NCBI GenBank assembly: GCA_018398765.1
Contig: JAHBMJ010002636.1
Span: 1 to 17,246, forward strand
Length of the DNA stretch: 17,246 nucleotides
Reading direction: 5' to 3'
Source of the DNA: Chromera velia
Lineage: Eukaryota; Sar; Chromeraceae
Below, one piece after another: positions 8,173 to 17,048 of this stretch. Below the pieces are notes generated by a model. The model did no database searches, was not told where the DNA came from, and worked only from the letters and a program-made list of their open reading frames with translations. Each line of letters begins with the position of its first letter. Position 1 is the stretch's first letter. The position numbers were made by a program, and so were the translations under genes.

Positions 8173-8186
8173 TAGACTGCAGTCTA
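8173..8186. repeat. 14-bp perfect palindrome
   Basis: TAGACTGCAGTCTA is its own reverse complement and lies about 90 bp after the TATA-like box. In the transcript it could fold or dimerise. Confidence 0.8.
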
Positions 8187-8927
8187 GCCCCATCGTCGAC
8201 ACCTTCACCACACGGCAGGACTTGTCCATGATTTGTCAACTACTCCGTGAACTTCTCTAACCACAAGTACTACACCATGCTGGTTATAGGAAATATTTAT
8301 TTCTAAAAACCAACATTGCCTCGAACTACCATTTTTCCTACTACAAGATTCCTTTCTACTTGTCTGCGTATAGAGGTTTGTCCTCTGAGCAGAGGTCTGA
8401 AACGATCAGATACCACCTCGGTCTGAACGTGCGAGTTTACCAAAGTTCGGAAGGAAGAGAAGGTTTTGCTACGAAAGGCCTAGACTTATACCGAGACCTA
8501 CACCACCAACACTTTGCACCTAGGTGGCTACGTGCCTTAGACCTAGATACGTCTTTCCTACTGTCAGTGAGAGTAGCAAGTACCTACGTGGATAAGTTCT
8601 ATACGAACTACCAGTTGGTTATTCCTGGTACGTGGATAGACGAAGGTATTGTCAGCAGCACTAATGGTGAAAACAAGGTCTGGCAACCCCGTCCTCAACT
8701 TACAGGACATGGACGAGGTAGAGGCCGAGATCAAAAAAAAAAAGAACAAGGGCAACGTGAACAAGAAGAAGAAGAACGAGGAAGAACAGAAGGACGAGAG
8801 TCAAGGAAATGAACATGGATAGAATGGAGCGGAAGTGAAAAATCCTTCCAATCCTGAGGTAGTCCCGACAGATCAGAACGCCAAGCATATCGTATACGCC
8901 GCCCTTGCCGATGGAACGCAAGTTCCG

Positions 8928-10949
8928 ATGGAGGTCTCCAAGATTGACTTCGATGCCTTCATGAAATTTCAAGAGGCCAACCGACACCACGCACAGACTG
9001 GAGCTGTTGCGGCTCATCCCTCTTTCCCTCCCTCCTCCCTCCCTCCTGCTGTGTCTCTTCCCTCACACCCTCATACAGCCGGCACGTCAGGCAGCCCACA
9101 GCCGACTGCACTCCAATACTCCTACATGCCACAGCACGGTCACTACCCCTACATGCCGCAGCCCGGTCCCACCTACGTCGCTCAGACATCTGGCTCCGCC
9201 GTTGCCTCTCACAACCACAACGCCCAAAGCGCCACCTACGTCCCTCATACCGGCAATACTGCCGCCACTCAAGTCACCCGGAGAGGCGCAGCCCCCACCA
9301 ACATCAATGCTGCTGGCAATCCTGGCGAAGCCGCGCGCATCCGCCAAGGAGGAGTTGAGAGCAACACCGCCACTGCTGGCAAAGCAAACCAGAACGGCAG
9401 AGGCACCATCAACCCCAATGCAGGCGAAGCGATCGGCAACGGCACAGGCAACAACCCTAACAGCAACCACCCCCATGCTGGCAAAGAGAACCTGATCGGC
9501 AGAGAGAACTATGCCCCCATTTCTGGCACACTCCCACACACTGCTCAGGAGAGCGCTCTGATGAATCAAGGAGAATTCATCCAGATTCCCCCTACTCCAG
9601 AGGGAGACAGGAGAAAGTGGGATAGAAAAGAGATCATGCATGACATGAGTGGTATGACCATGCAAGGAATGAATATAGGATACACAGAACCGCGTGCAAA
9701 ACCCGATTTATCCGTCACGAGATCAATGAATGGAATGAGAGAGGAAGGTACAGAGAGGGAAAGAGAAAGGAAGAAAAGCGCACCACAGTTCAAGACAGAA
9801 CTTCCTGAATTTGCCGGAAACAAGTCGAATGCGAGCAGTTTCTGGAAAAGAATGCAGAGAATGGCAGAGACGTGCGAATGGGAAATGGAGGACTTCAGAG
9901 ATATTTACCTTCCCCAGTCTCTAAAGAGAGCGGCAAAGAAGTGGTTCGACTGCATCTCTGACACATCCTTAAGGAAGTTAACCACACTCGATGCGTGGCG
10001 TGATTTCTTCTTCGATCGATTCGGCATGCAGAAAGGAGAGAAAGCACAGAGCAAAAGAGAACTACTGACTATCGAACAAGAGGTGGAAGAAACTCTCGAA
10101 GAATACATCTCCCGCTTCGAGTCGATGTGCCAAGAAGCTTCTCAGTCACAAGATGAGGAAGACTGCATGCAAGGATTCATAGAGGGATTGAAAGCAGAGA
10201 TGGGTCCCGTCAAGCTCTTGCTATACGGTCGATCGTTCGATTCTTTCAATCAACTAGTGAAGGAAATCAAGGAAATGGAACGCACTCTCATCTCCAAGAA
10301 GAAAAAAAAAGGAGCAAGCACACAGAGTGAGGAACTGCAGACAGCAAGACGCCCACGCGTGAATGCAATAGAGACAGACAGACAGGCTGACCAGCAATAC
10401 GATGTACCGGTATCGCATGCTCCAACAGCATTTGGACCCGTGTTGGGCATGTACGACTCACTGCATGCAGCCACAGAACCGTACGATTATAGAAACGCCA
10501 ACCCTAGCGTAGCTGCAGTGAACTATTCAGCGCCAACTCAAGACAGACACACAGGTATTATCGATCCATCATGCATCCGTTGCAAGGGAAACCACCGCCA
10601 CTTTCCTGACGGAAGTTGTCCTATCAAACCGGAAAGCGTCTGTTTTCGTTGTTTTCAAACCGGACACATTGCGGGAGCATGCTCCAAACCACCCGAAAAT
10701 ATGAGAAGACAGACAGGCTCATACACAAACCGGGGCAATCATCCCCAGAATAGACCACAAGTAACCAGCCAGACATATGCACACCAGCAGAGACAGTATC
10801 AGGGAGGGGGAAATCGCATGCAAAACCCCCCTCCTCACCTCCTGGGAAGAGCTCCTCTGTTCCCACAGACACCACGCAACGGTCCTCCACTGACCCAAGC
10901 GAACCGCATACATATCACCCCACCCATGCAGAGAGGCCAAAAACACTGA
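8928..10949 (+). CDS. gag: Gag polyprotein
   Basis: The open frame runs from 8823 to TGA 10947-10949. The first in-frame ATG after the upstream TAG is at 8928. An earlier in-frame ATG at 8709 starts a Lys/Glu-rich leader that hits TAG at 8820-8822 and then continues into gag. The first half is Ala/Asn/Gly/Pro/His-rich low complexity. A retrotransposon gag (capsid-like) domain lies around 9790-10290 (FWKRMQ, AAKKWFD, LDAWRDFFFDRF, EEYISRFESM). Two zinc knuckles follow. The first is irregular, starting at 10572 (C-X2-C-X3-H-X7-C); the second is canonical, starting at 10641 (CFRCFQTGHIAGAC). The protein packages the element's RNA into cytoplasmic particles. It lacks internal breaks, unlike pol. 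Confidence 0.85.
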   Translation: MEVSKIDFDAFMKFQEANRHHAQTGAVAAHPSFPPSSLPPAVSLPSHPHTAGTSGSPQPTALQYSYMPQHGHYPYMPQPGPTYVAQTSGSAVASHNHNAQSATYVPHTGNTAATQVTRRGAAPTNINAAGNPGEAARIRQGGVESNTATAGKANQNGRGTINPNAGEAIGNGTGNNPNSNHPHAGKENLIGRENYAPISGTLPHTAQESALMNQGEFIQIPPTPEGDRRKWDRKEIMHDMSGMTMQGMNIGYTEPRAKPDLSVTRSMNGMREEGTERERERKKSAPQFKTELPEFAGNKSNASSFWKRMQRMAETCEWEMEDFRDIYLPQSLKRAAKKWFDCISDTSLRKLTTLDAWRDFFFDRFGMQKGEKAQSKRELLTIEQEVEETLEEYISRFESMCQEASQSQDEEDCMQGFIEGLKAEMGPVKLLLYGRSFDSFNQLVKEIKEMERTLISKKKKKGASTQSEELQTARRPRVNAIETDRQADQQYDVPVSHAPTAFGPVLGMYDSLHAATEPYDYRNANPSVAAVNYSAPTQDRHTGIIDPSCIRCKGNHRHFPDGSCPIKPESVCFRCFQTGHIAGACSKPPENMRRQTGSYTNRGNHPQNRPQVTSQTYAHQQRQYQGGGNRMQNPPPHLLGRAPLFPQTPRNGPPLTQANRIHITPPMQRGQKH

Positions 10950-10997
10950 AGGGCCTGCGGGGGAGGGGTGCCCGCAGGCCATCTCCTCAACCCCTTC
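10944..10997 (+). promoter_or_regulatory. Candidate +1 frameshift signal: gag UGA plus pseudoknot
   Basis: Gag ends CAC TGA (10944-10949). Stem 1 is 10952-10961 with 10971-10980, ten perfect pairs (GGCCTGCGGG/CCCGCAGGCC). The loop bases 10964-10969 (AGGGGT) are complementary to 10990-10995 (ACCCCT). Pairing extends to eight pairs (10962-10969 with 10990-10997) with one G-U. This gives an H-type pseudoknot with a 9-nt last loop. The pol frame is +1 relative to gag and is open from 10894 to 11322. Antizyme genes use a similar UGA-plus-pseudoknot +1 signal. Function here is inferred. Confidence 0.5.
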
Positions 10998-11340
10998 TGC
11001 ATGCAGCAGAGACAATGGGACAATGCATGAAGTGAAATTCTTTTTTCCTTTTTCGTTTCCTTGTGTTTCATCCCTTTCTTCTCCATGCGTGAATGACGAT
11101 AAGGAAGGACCGTTTTCTTCCTGTGCTCCCAAGGCTGCTGATTTCCGCATGGACTGTCGGGGAAGGGGAACGGGAAGGGGGGTAATGTACAAGGGAAACA
11201 GTCACGTGCAGGCTCAAACAGAAATCAACAACATGCCGAAATTCTTTCTTCCTGTTCTCCCGGGGATTGGGAAGGGTAAAGAGACAGAGACAGAAAGGCA
11301 GAAAACGGAAGGGGATTCTGACTGAGGATCGGTTATCTCG

Positions 11341-12057
11341 GTGAGGGACGACAGAGAGGAGGAAAGCAGCAAACCTCGGAAAGAGTCAGGGAACGGGAAC
11401 GGGAAAGGGATGGGTAGAGAGGCAGAAATCAGAAAGGCAATGGACCAAGAAAACACAGCCAAAAGGGGAGGGGGACAGGTAGGCATATTAATATCAGATG
11501 GACAGACAAAGAAAAGCAAGCAAAAAGAAGGAACAAAACAGGTGCGATTCAGCAAGTTCGACGAACATCTGCACTTTGAAAAACAGGAGTGCACGACTCA
11601 GTATCGGAAGAAAGGAACCATGCATGAACGCGCCAAACAAAAAGATGTACAAGAGAAGCAAAAGGCATTCAAAAAGGTAGAGAAACAGAAGAGAGAAAAG
11701 AGAATGAAGAAGAAAGTCGCTCACGTGAAAATCACAGGAACGGCAGGTGTTGCCGTGTACCTCGAGAATTCCGTGCACGCACCTGTATTACTCGATTCAC
11801 GGGCAGAGATAAGTCTCATTGGTGGGCAGTTGTGGAAACAACTGCGCCATTTGAACCCATCGTTGAAGGAAAATTCATCCAACGTGTCTATCAGTGGAGA
11901 AGAGGGGAGTGAAATTTCAAATGAAGGCATCGTTTCTCTATCATTTTTCCTGGGAGGAAAGCGTAGGCATTCCTTCTACATTTCTGACTCTCTGAAAAAC
12001 ACCATGATCCTTGGAAAAGACTGGCTCGATCGAAACGTAGACGCCTGGCTTTTCTAA
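11341..12057 (+). pseudogene. Pol fragment: aspartic protease
   Basis: The N-terminal 120 residues are Lys/Glu-rich linker. The retropepsin-like fold follows. It has HVKITGTAGVAVYLENSV, then the active-site loop VLLDSRAEISLI (Asp codon 11794), and later the flap and helix end MILGKDWL (about 12004). Retropepsins need Asp-Ser/Thr-Gly; here Gly is Arg (CGG at 11800), which should abolish activity. The fragment ends at TAA 12055-12057, and the pol frame continues directly afterwards. Confidence 0.75.
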
Positions 12058-12072
12058 CCAGACAGACTGAAA

Positions 12073-13578
12073 ATGAAAGACAACAAACACTCAGAAAAGG
12101 AAGCAGCAACGATTCCTTTGACACCCATGGTCGATTTAGAGAAGGCTCACCGCCTTCGACCAGTGACAGCAGCAACGGCACGAAAAGAAAACCTACCAAG
12201 AAAGAACCTGACCCATCTGTCTCTCTCACTGCCTCCGACCTGTCACATTCCGAATGGGTCAACGGTGCACGTCGAACTCTGTGAAGGTACCTTTCCTGCA
12301 GGGATCGTCATTGAAAATTCGGTGTGTGAAGTACAAGACAGATGCATGAGCGTGCTCGTGATCAATGCATCAGATCGGAGAGTCTCTCTCCCTCCCCACC
12401 TGAAGGTTGCGCGAGTGACAATATATATGACTGACCCCGAACTGGAAAAGAAGGCAGAGGAAGAAAGAAAGAAAGTAGCAACCGTACAGGCAAAGGAACA
12501 AAAGGATGGCTTGACTAAGAAGGAAAGAGAAGAGAATGAACAGCAAAGGAAGAAAGCAGAGGAAGACATCGACAAGGCCCTCGAAAGCAGCCCTCACCTG
12601 ACAGAGGTCCAGAGGTCGGCAGTGAGGAACTTGCTTCTCGAATTCACCTGCTTGTATCCAACAAAAACAGATTGGGGGACGTTCAAAGGGGTTGAGGCAG
12701 AGATAGACACGCAGGGGTTGGGACCGATTTTCGTTCGACCGCGACCGATCCCACATGCATTGAAGGAAAAAGTGATTCATCAGAACGAAACAATTGATCA
12801 GTGGTTGGAAGCAGGCATCATCGTACCTTGTGTATCGCCATAGGGGGCACCCCTCGTCTGTGCACGGAAGCCAAATGGAAAACTCCGCCTGTGCATGGAC
12901 ATGCGGAAATTGAACAAAATCCTGCGTAGGGACAGATATCCACTCCCAAATATGGATGGGATGTTGCACAGGCTGAGAGGCACGACCTGGCACACAGCGA
13001 TCGATTTAATTTCTGGATTCATGCAAATACCAATAAAGAAGGAAGACCAACCGAAACTTGCTTTTGTCATACCCGATCGAGCGCAGTTCACCTTCGTCAA
13101 ACTGCCTTTCGGCCTGAGCAACGCATCTAGCTATTTCCAGCGAGCAGTCGACTCCATGCTACAGGGACTGCTGAACGTTTGCGCTATGGCTTTCGTTGAC
13201 GATTGCATCATTTCAAGCAAAGATTTTGATACCCATCTGAGTGACATGAGAAAGGTGTTCGAAAGAATGGCCGCTTCTGGCGTCAAAATTTCGATCCAGA
13301 AGTGCAAATTCGCGATGCGTGAATTGACGTATCTGGGCCACGAAGTCATGCCTGAAGGAATCAAGCCATCGACACAGAAAGTCGAGGCTGTCCTGCAGGC
13401 AGTTAAACCGAAGAATACAAAGGAATTAAAGAGATTTTTGGGAATGATCGGATGGCACCGAAAATTTATTGATCGTTTTGCGGAGATTAGCGCCCCATGC
13501 ATGCATTGTATGACTTGTTGTCAAAGAAAACGAGATGGCACTTCGAAAAGCCACAGAGACAGGCATATGCAAAACTGA
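12073..13578 (+). pseudogene. Pol fragment: linker and reverse transcriptase
   Basis: Up to about 12440 is the protease-RT linker typical of gypsy elements (AGIVIENSVCEV, VNASDRRVSLPPHLKVARV-like). After a Lys/Glu-rich insert the RT begins near 12590. TAG at 12841-12843 replaces the residue after VSP in the conserved SP-x-(A/S)-P motif just before the first palm motif. Beyond it are RLCMDMRKLNK, YPLPNMDGML, AIDLISGFMQIPI (first catalytic Asp), LPFGLSNASSYFQRAV, and FVDD at 13192-13203, followed by LTYLGHEV and the connection segment RFLGMIGWHRKFI. Frame shifts at about 13497, so the last 27 codons to 13578 are spurious. Confidence 0.85.
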
Positions 13579-14214
13579 AAGAAAGCTTGGCATCCGCACC
13601 AGTCCTTGCGCACCCTGATTTTTCCCTGCCCTTCATCTTAAAAACAGATGCGAGTGTGTCCGGGAATGCAGTTAGTGCAATCCTCGTACAAGAAGTAGAG
13701 GGAGAAGAGAGACGTCCCGATTGCGTTTGCAAGCAGAAAATTGAGTGAGATCGAATCACGTTATTGCATATCTGAACAAGAGGGAGTGGGATTGGTTTGG
13801 GGAGTTGAGACTTTCAAGGGGTTTCTTTACGGAAGGAAATTCACGATTATTACGGATCACAGAAGTTTGCAGTGGATCAAAAGCCAGCGTAACACTTCAC
13901 CCAGATTGATGAGATGGTCGTTACGTCTTTCGATTTATGATTTTGAAGTCATCCACCGACCCGGTCGGAACCACATCGATGCAGACAGTTTGACTCGACC
14001 TCCTTTCGTCTCTGATCACTATCCCCCCCCAACTCCTAACGATCACACTGACCAGGAGATAGTCGTCGCAGGGGTGATGACAAGGAAGAGGAAGGCAGAA
14101 GAGGCATTGAGACAAGCCGAAGCAGAGAAAGGAAAGGAGAAGGCAGACGAAGAGAAGAATATGAACAACTCTGGAAGACAGAAAGAAGGATCGGTCGATG
14201 AGGAAAACCTGTAA
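13497..14214 (+). pseudogene. Pol fragment: RNase H, frameshifted
   Basis: The frame at 13497-13748 reads HALYDLLSKKTRWHF and FILKTDASVSGNAVSAILVQ (first RNase H Asp). Near 13714-13717 the coding sense returns to the main pol frame, giving AFASRKLSEIESRY, the Glu in ISEQEGVGLVW and the Asp in ITDHRSLQW, then HRPGRNHIDADSLTR. The DEDD-type residues seen are intact. The two shifts are opposite, so pol downstream stays in frame. A Lys/Glu-rich linker then ends at TAA 14212-14214. Confidence 0.8.
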
Positions 14215-14301
14215 GCCAAAAGAAGGAAGGAAGAAAAGCATGAGAAGGAGAGAAAAGAGGAAGCAAAACAGAGCACCCAAGTAGCCAAGCCGCCAGCAGA
14301 A

Positions 14302-15867
14302 ATGATTTGTGCACCACTTTCGCACGAGGACTTAAAAACGGAACAGAGAAAAGACAGAGAGATGAGTAGAATGATCGACATGCTCGAAGGGAGAGAACTT
14401 CCTGAAGGCATCACACACAACGAGAAAGCCAGGATGTTTGCACAAGAGCCTCTATACACGATGCATGATGGGCTCTTGATGAGAATCTTGCCAACTGCAA
14501 ATAGCCATACAAAGGGAGCTCGCTTTCTCGTTGCAGTACCCGCATCCCTCAGAAAGACACTGCTCCATGCGGCACACGATCATCTGCTGTCCGGACACTG
14601 CGGCATCCATAAGACCATCCATTCACTGTCCGAACGATTTTTCTGGCCTTCTCTTCAAGCTGACGTGAAAAAACATGTATTGACGTGCAGAAAGTGTCAG
14701 GAGAGAAAGAAACAGGCAGAGAAAGGAGCATTCGATGCACAAGTCATAACGGATGAGCCGCTGACCAGTTTTGCCATCGACTGTGTAGGGCCCTTGCCCC
14801 ACACAGAGAACGGAAACATGTGCATCCTCTCAGTCATCGATCTGGCTTCCCGATATGTTCAGCTCGTTCCACTGGAGAACATGAAAGGAGTGACGGTCGC
14901 ACGTGCATTGGTTCAAGAAGTCATATGCAGATGGGGACCACCGGCAAAACTGATGAGTGATCGAGGTTTAAATTTTTTTGAGCCTGTCGTAGAAGCCGTG
15001 AACAATTTGCTCGGCACGAAAAGGGTATGTTGTACAGCCTATCACCCTCAGATGAATGGAAGAATAGAACGCATGCATCGAGACATCAAGCACACGATCT
15101 CTATGTACATCGACCGACAGATAGACAAATGGGACGATTTTCTTTGCTTCGCAGCAATGGCACACAACCATTCTTTCCACTCTTCGATCGGCATGAGTCC
15201 GTACGAGTTCATACATGGGCGCAGGCCCAACTCCATCTTACACCTTCTCTCTTTCCTTGAGTCAGACACAGCCATCTTACCTGATGACTACGTCCAGGTC
15301 CGAGGGGACATTTGGGGAGAGAATGCAGATCATTCCACATTGTTTCAGAAAGCTGCAACCCAACGCATGCGCAGAAAGTTAAAGGAAGGAGGGAAGGCAG
15401 TCAGAGAATACAAGAAAGGCGATTTTGTGTTTTTGTTGAGAGGTAACCCGCATGCTCTTGAACCGAAGTGGGATGGGCCATGGGTGCTCATGGACCTACT
15501 GAGACCAAACGGAACCGCGCAAATAAAGAGAGTAGGCAGCCAGAGAACAGACACTGTGAATCGATCGAGACTAGCGCCGTACCTTTGTCGAAACGCGGAA
15601 GAAAGTGAGGAACTTGAGAGGAAATTCATCGAAGGAAAGCTCGACCCTGAGGAGGAGGAAGAGGACAATCAGAATGAGGAAGACTTTGAAGTAGAAGAAG
15701 TCATTGGGAAGAGGAAGAAAGACGGAAAATTGGAGTACATGTTGCGGTACCTGAACTACCACAGACCTGCATGGACGAAAGAATCCAAGATGAATTGTCC
15801 TCGTTTAGTCGAAGAATACGAAAAGAAGCAATGCGAGCCCTTCCGAAGAGAGGAAGAGCACGATTGA
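14302..15867 (+). CDS. Pol fragment: integrase with C-terminal chromodomain
   Basis: 521 codons without a break, from the same frame as upstream pol. The zinc-binding HHCC region has HLLSGHCGIH and CRKCQ (about 14578-14700). The catalytic core has Asp (14779, AIDCVGP), Asp (14959, SDRG) and Glu (15067, RIERMH), with exactly 35 residues between the second Asp and Glu, the DD35E spacing. After an integrase C-terminal region (GDFVFLLRGNP, KWDGPWVLMD) and an acidic linker comes a chromodomain at about 15685-15837 (VEEVIGKRKKDG, EYMLRYLNYHRPAW). In related elements it steers insertion by binding modified histone tails. Confidence 0.88.
   Translation: MICAPLSHEDLKTEQRKDREMSRMIDMLEGRELPEGITHNEKARMFAQEPLYTMHDGLLMRILPTANSHTKGARFLVAVPASLRKTLLHAAHDHLLSGHCGIHKTIHSLSERFFWPSLQADVKKHVLTCRKCQERKKQAEKGAFDAQVITDEPLTSFAIDCVGPLPHTENGNMCILSVIDLASRYVQLVPLENMKGVTVARALVQEVICRWGPPAKLMSDRGLNFFEPVVEAVNNLLGTKRVCCTAYHPQMNGRIERMHRDIKHTISMYIDRQIDKWDDFLCFAAMAHNHSFHSSIGMSPYEFIHGRRPNSILHLLSFLESDTAILPDDYVQVRGDIWGENADHSTLFQKAATQRMRRKLKEGGKAVREYKKGDFVFLLRGNPHALEPKWDGPWVLMDLLRPNGTAQIKRVGSQRTDTVNRSRLAPYLCRNAEESEELERKFIEGKLDPEEEEEDNQNEEDFEVEEVIGKRKKDGKLEYMLRYLNYHRPAWTKESKMNCPRLVEEYEKKQCEPFRREEEHD
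15685..15837 (+). other. Chromodomain at the integrase C-terminus
   Basis: The pattern matches (E/V)V-E-x-I-x-x-(R/K)-...-Y-x-(L/V)-(R/K)-(W/Y)-x-x-Y-...-W-x-x-E with EVEEVIGKR, EYMLRYLNY and AWTKE, then a closing helix PRLVEEYEKK. The usual Trp of the YLVKW strand is Tyr here, still aromatic. Confidence 0.75.
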
Positions 15868-15875
15868 AGCAAGAT

Positions 15876-15924
15876 GAAAAGAAAGAAGGGAAAGGGGGAA
15901 GGGAAGGGGGGGGAGAAAAAGGAA
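15876..15924 (+). other. Polypurine tract
   Basis: An uninterrupted run of 49 purines begins nine bases after the pol stop, including GGGAAAGGGGGAAGGGAAGG. Its position fits the priming site for second-strand synthesis in LTR retroelements, which normally abuts the 3' LTR. No LTR could be confirmed after it. Confidence 0.55.
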
Positions 15925-16057
15925 TAGGGCAAGAAAGGAGATACGTGGGAATTGGGTAGAATTGGGGAAGGGGATGCACTGGGAGAGGGTCGGGAAGTAG
16001 AAAGGAACGACGTCAGATGTTGCATGAACTTAACACCAAGCATACAGCAGGTCCAAA
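15925..16057. other. Purine-rich non-coding stretch after the polypurine tract
   Basis: The stretch is G-rich up to about 16010 (GGGAATTGGGTAGAATTGGGG), then mixed sequence. If the 3' LTR starts here it should match the region before gag; I saw no such match. Confidence 0.4.
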
Positions 16058-16255
16058 AGGGATGCGCGAAATAGAATAGTCGAAATACATGTGAGAAGGC
16101 ACAAATGGCGATCAATAAATACATGGACAACTGAGCGAATGAATGCATAAATGCTCAATGCATAAATGACCGGCGACAAAGCGCATGCGCATGTTTAATC
16201 CATGATCGAACACTTTCGAAGGACCAATATAGCGAGTATTGACTGACAGAAGGCG
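16058..16255. repeat. 198-bp direct repeat, copy 1
   Basis: Matches 17049-17246 at a fixed offset of 991 with 15 differences and no gaps (about 92%). Fourteen differences are transitions. It contains AATAAA and the palindrome GCGCATGCGC. Confidence 0.9.
16114..16119 (+). promoter_or_regulatory. AATAAA, possible polyadenylation signal
   Basis: AATAAA lies about 250 bp after the pol stop on the coding strand. The same position in the second repeat copy reads AATGAA. It could end the retroelement transcript, but the motif alone is weak evidence. Confidence 0.25.
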
Positions 16256-17048
16256 ATCGACAGGGCCAGCCTAGCAGTGATCTCCACTGAGCCCAGCTAC
16301 CGCGCGGAAACGCACGGGAATAATTCGATTAGAACACCTGCACGTGAGAGCGACAGTACAAAAACTTGATCATAAGTAGTAAATTTATGGCACGTCTAAG
16401 GCATTTTTAAACCAGCAAACGCGCGCGAACAACACATATCCACTACAGCCACACAAGCACACACACACGCATATATACCGCAGAGAAACACACTGGCATC
16501 GCAACGATCACACCCAGATATAGAGCATACCGCACAGTCACGACCGGCAACACAAACAGCCACACATACACGAACATCACACAACTTCACACAACTACAC
16601 ACAAAGCAGAGCTAGACAACAAGCAGAAGAAAGAAGAGAAAGCAGCAAAGCACTATCCCTTGACGAAGGTAGCAGCTCCACATAAACAAACCAAGCACCC
16701 AAGCTCAGAAATGCCGAGCAAGCAAATCCCGTACACATTCAAACTGGGGGGGGGGAAACCGTGACACTCTGGGGGGCAGATGAACTAATACCTGCTCCGG
16801 GAGAGGGAAGAGATGGAGAAAGGGGGGTAAGGGGGCTGGTGTGTAGGAGTGCGCAACCGCTCATCTCGGTATGGAGTGATGCTGAACAGGGGCGCAACCC
16901 CTCACTTCACTCAGGGGATTAAAGCAAAGGTACGATGTGCTCCATACAAAAGGCTGTGTAGATAGAAACCCCAAGGGACAGGTAGACAGAAGCAGATAGG
17001 AAGATACCCACAAACACACAAACCAACAAACATCAGCGAAACACCGAT
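16256..17048. other. Non-coding block between the two direct repeats
   Basis: It contains an AC-rich section (about 16430-16620, many ACACAC words), a ten-G run followed by AAA (16746-16758), G-rich sequence to about 16845, and a small hairpin AGGGGCGCAACCCCT near 16888-16902. No protein-coding frame is supported. Confidence 0.5.

Larger units (their letters stand above)
7131..8708 (+). other. Probable 5' LTR/leader region of the retroelement
   Basis: About 1.6 kb lies between the GC-rich patch and gag. It is non-coding by my reading. The frame at 8360-8812 has no ATG, and the minus-strand frame 7132-7758 shows no recognisable protein. It contains the 185-bp duplication, a TATA-like box and a palindrome listed separately. 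I found no convincing tRNA primer-binding site. Confidence 0.35.
10894..15867 (+). pseudogene. pol: Pol polyprotein, interrupted
   Basis: All domains lie in one frame except a short stretch (about 13497-13716) that lies one base off. Breaks are TGA 11323, TAA 12055, TAG 12841 (inside RT), a one-base loss near 13497 and a compensating one-base gain near 13714-13717 (around RNase H), and TAA 14212 between RNase H and integrase. Each stop can arise by a single C-to-T or G-to-A change. The open frame before the first stop has no recognisable domain. The normal product would be cut by its own protease into enzymes that copy RNA to DNA and insert it. This copy should be inactive unless complemented. 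Confidence 0.8.
8081..15924 (+). mobile_element. Ty3/gypsy chromovirus-type LTR retroelement (decayed)
   Basis: The order is gag, protease, RT, RNase H, integrase, chromodomain, then a polypurine tract. Protease-RT-RNaseH-integrase order defines the Ty3/gypsy group, and the C-terminal chromodomain defines chromoviruses. The span given runs from the TATA-like box to the polypurine tract. The true ends (LTRs, target-site duplication) could not be found: I saw no long match between sequence left of gag and sequence right of pol within the window. Pol carries four in-frame stops and two one-base frameshifts, so this copy is not autonomous as sequenced. Confidence 0.85.

Noticed and set aside
8632-8700. 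TGG-starting words (8632, 8682) as tRNA primer-binding sites
   Set aside because: Their complements do not give a T-loop with the conserved A at the expected place; not convincing.
8360-8812. 150-codon plus-strand frame just before gag
   Set aside because: It begins at TTG and has no ATG anywhere, is out of frame with gag, and has no known domain. Probably leader sequence.
784-12843. Reassignment of UAG to an amino acid (several in-frame TAGs)
   Set aside because: TAA and TGA also interrupt pol, copy A has CAG where copy B has TAG, and clear gene ends use TGA. Mutation and introns explain the stops better.
16746-16790. Second polypurine-like run (ten G plus AAA) followed by TGACACTC as a possible 3' LTR start
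   Set aside because: The matching start was not seen upstream of gag, and the run lies about 0.9 kb past pol. Unsupported.
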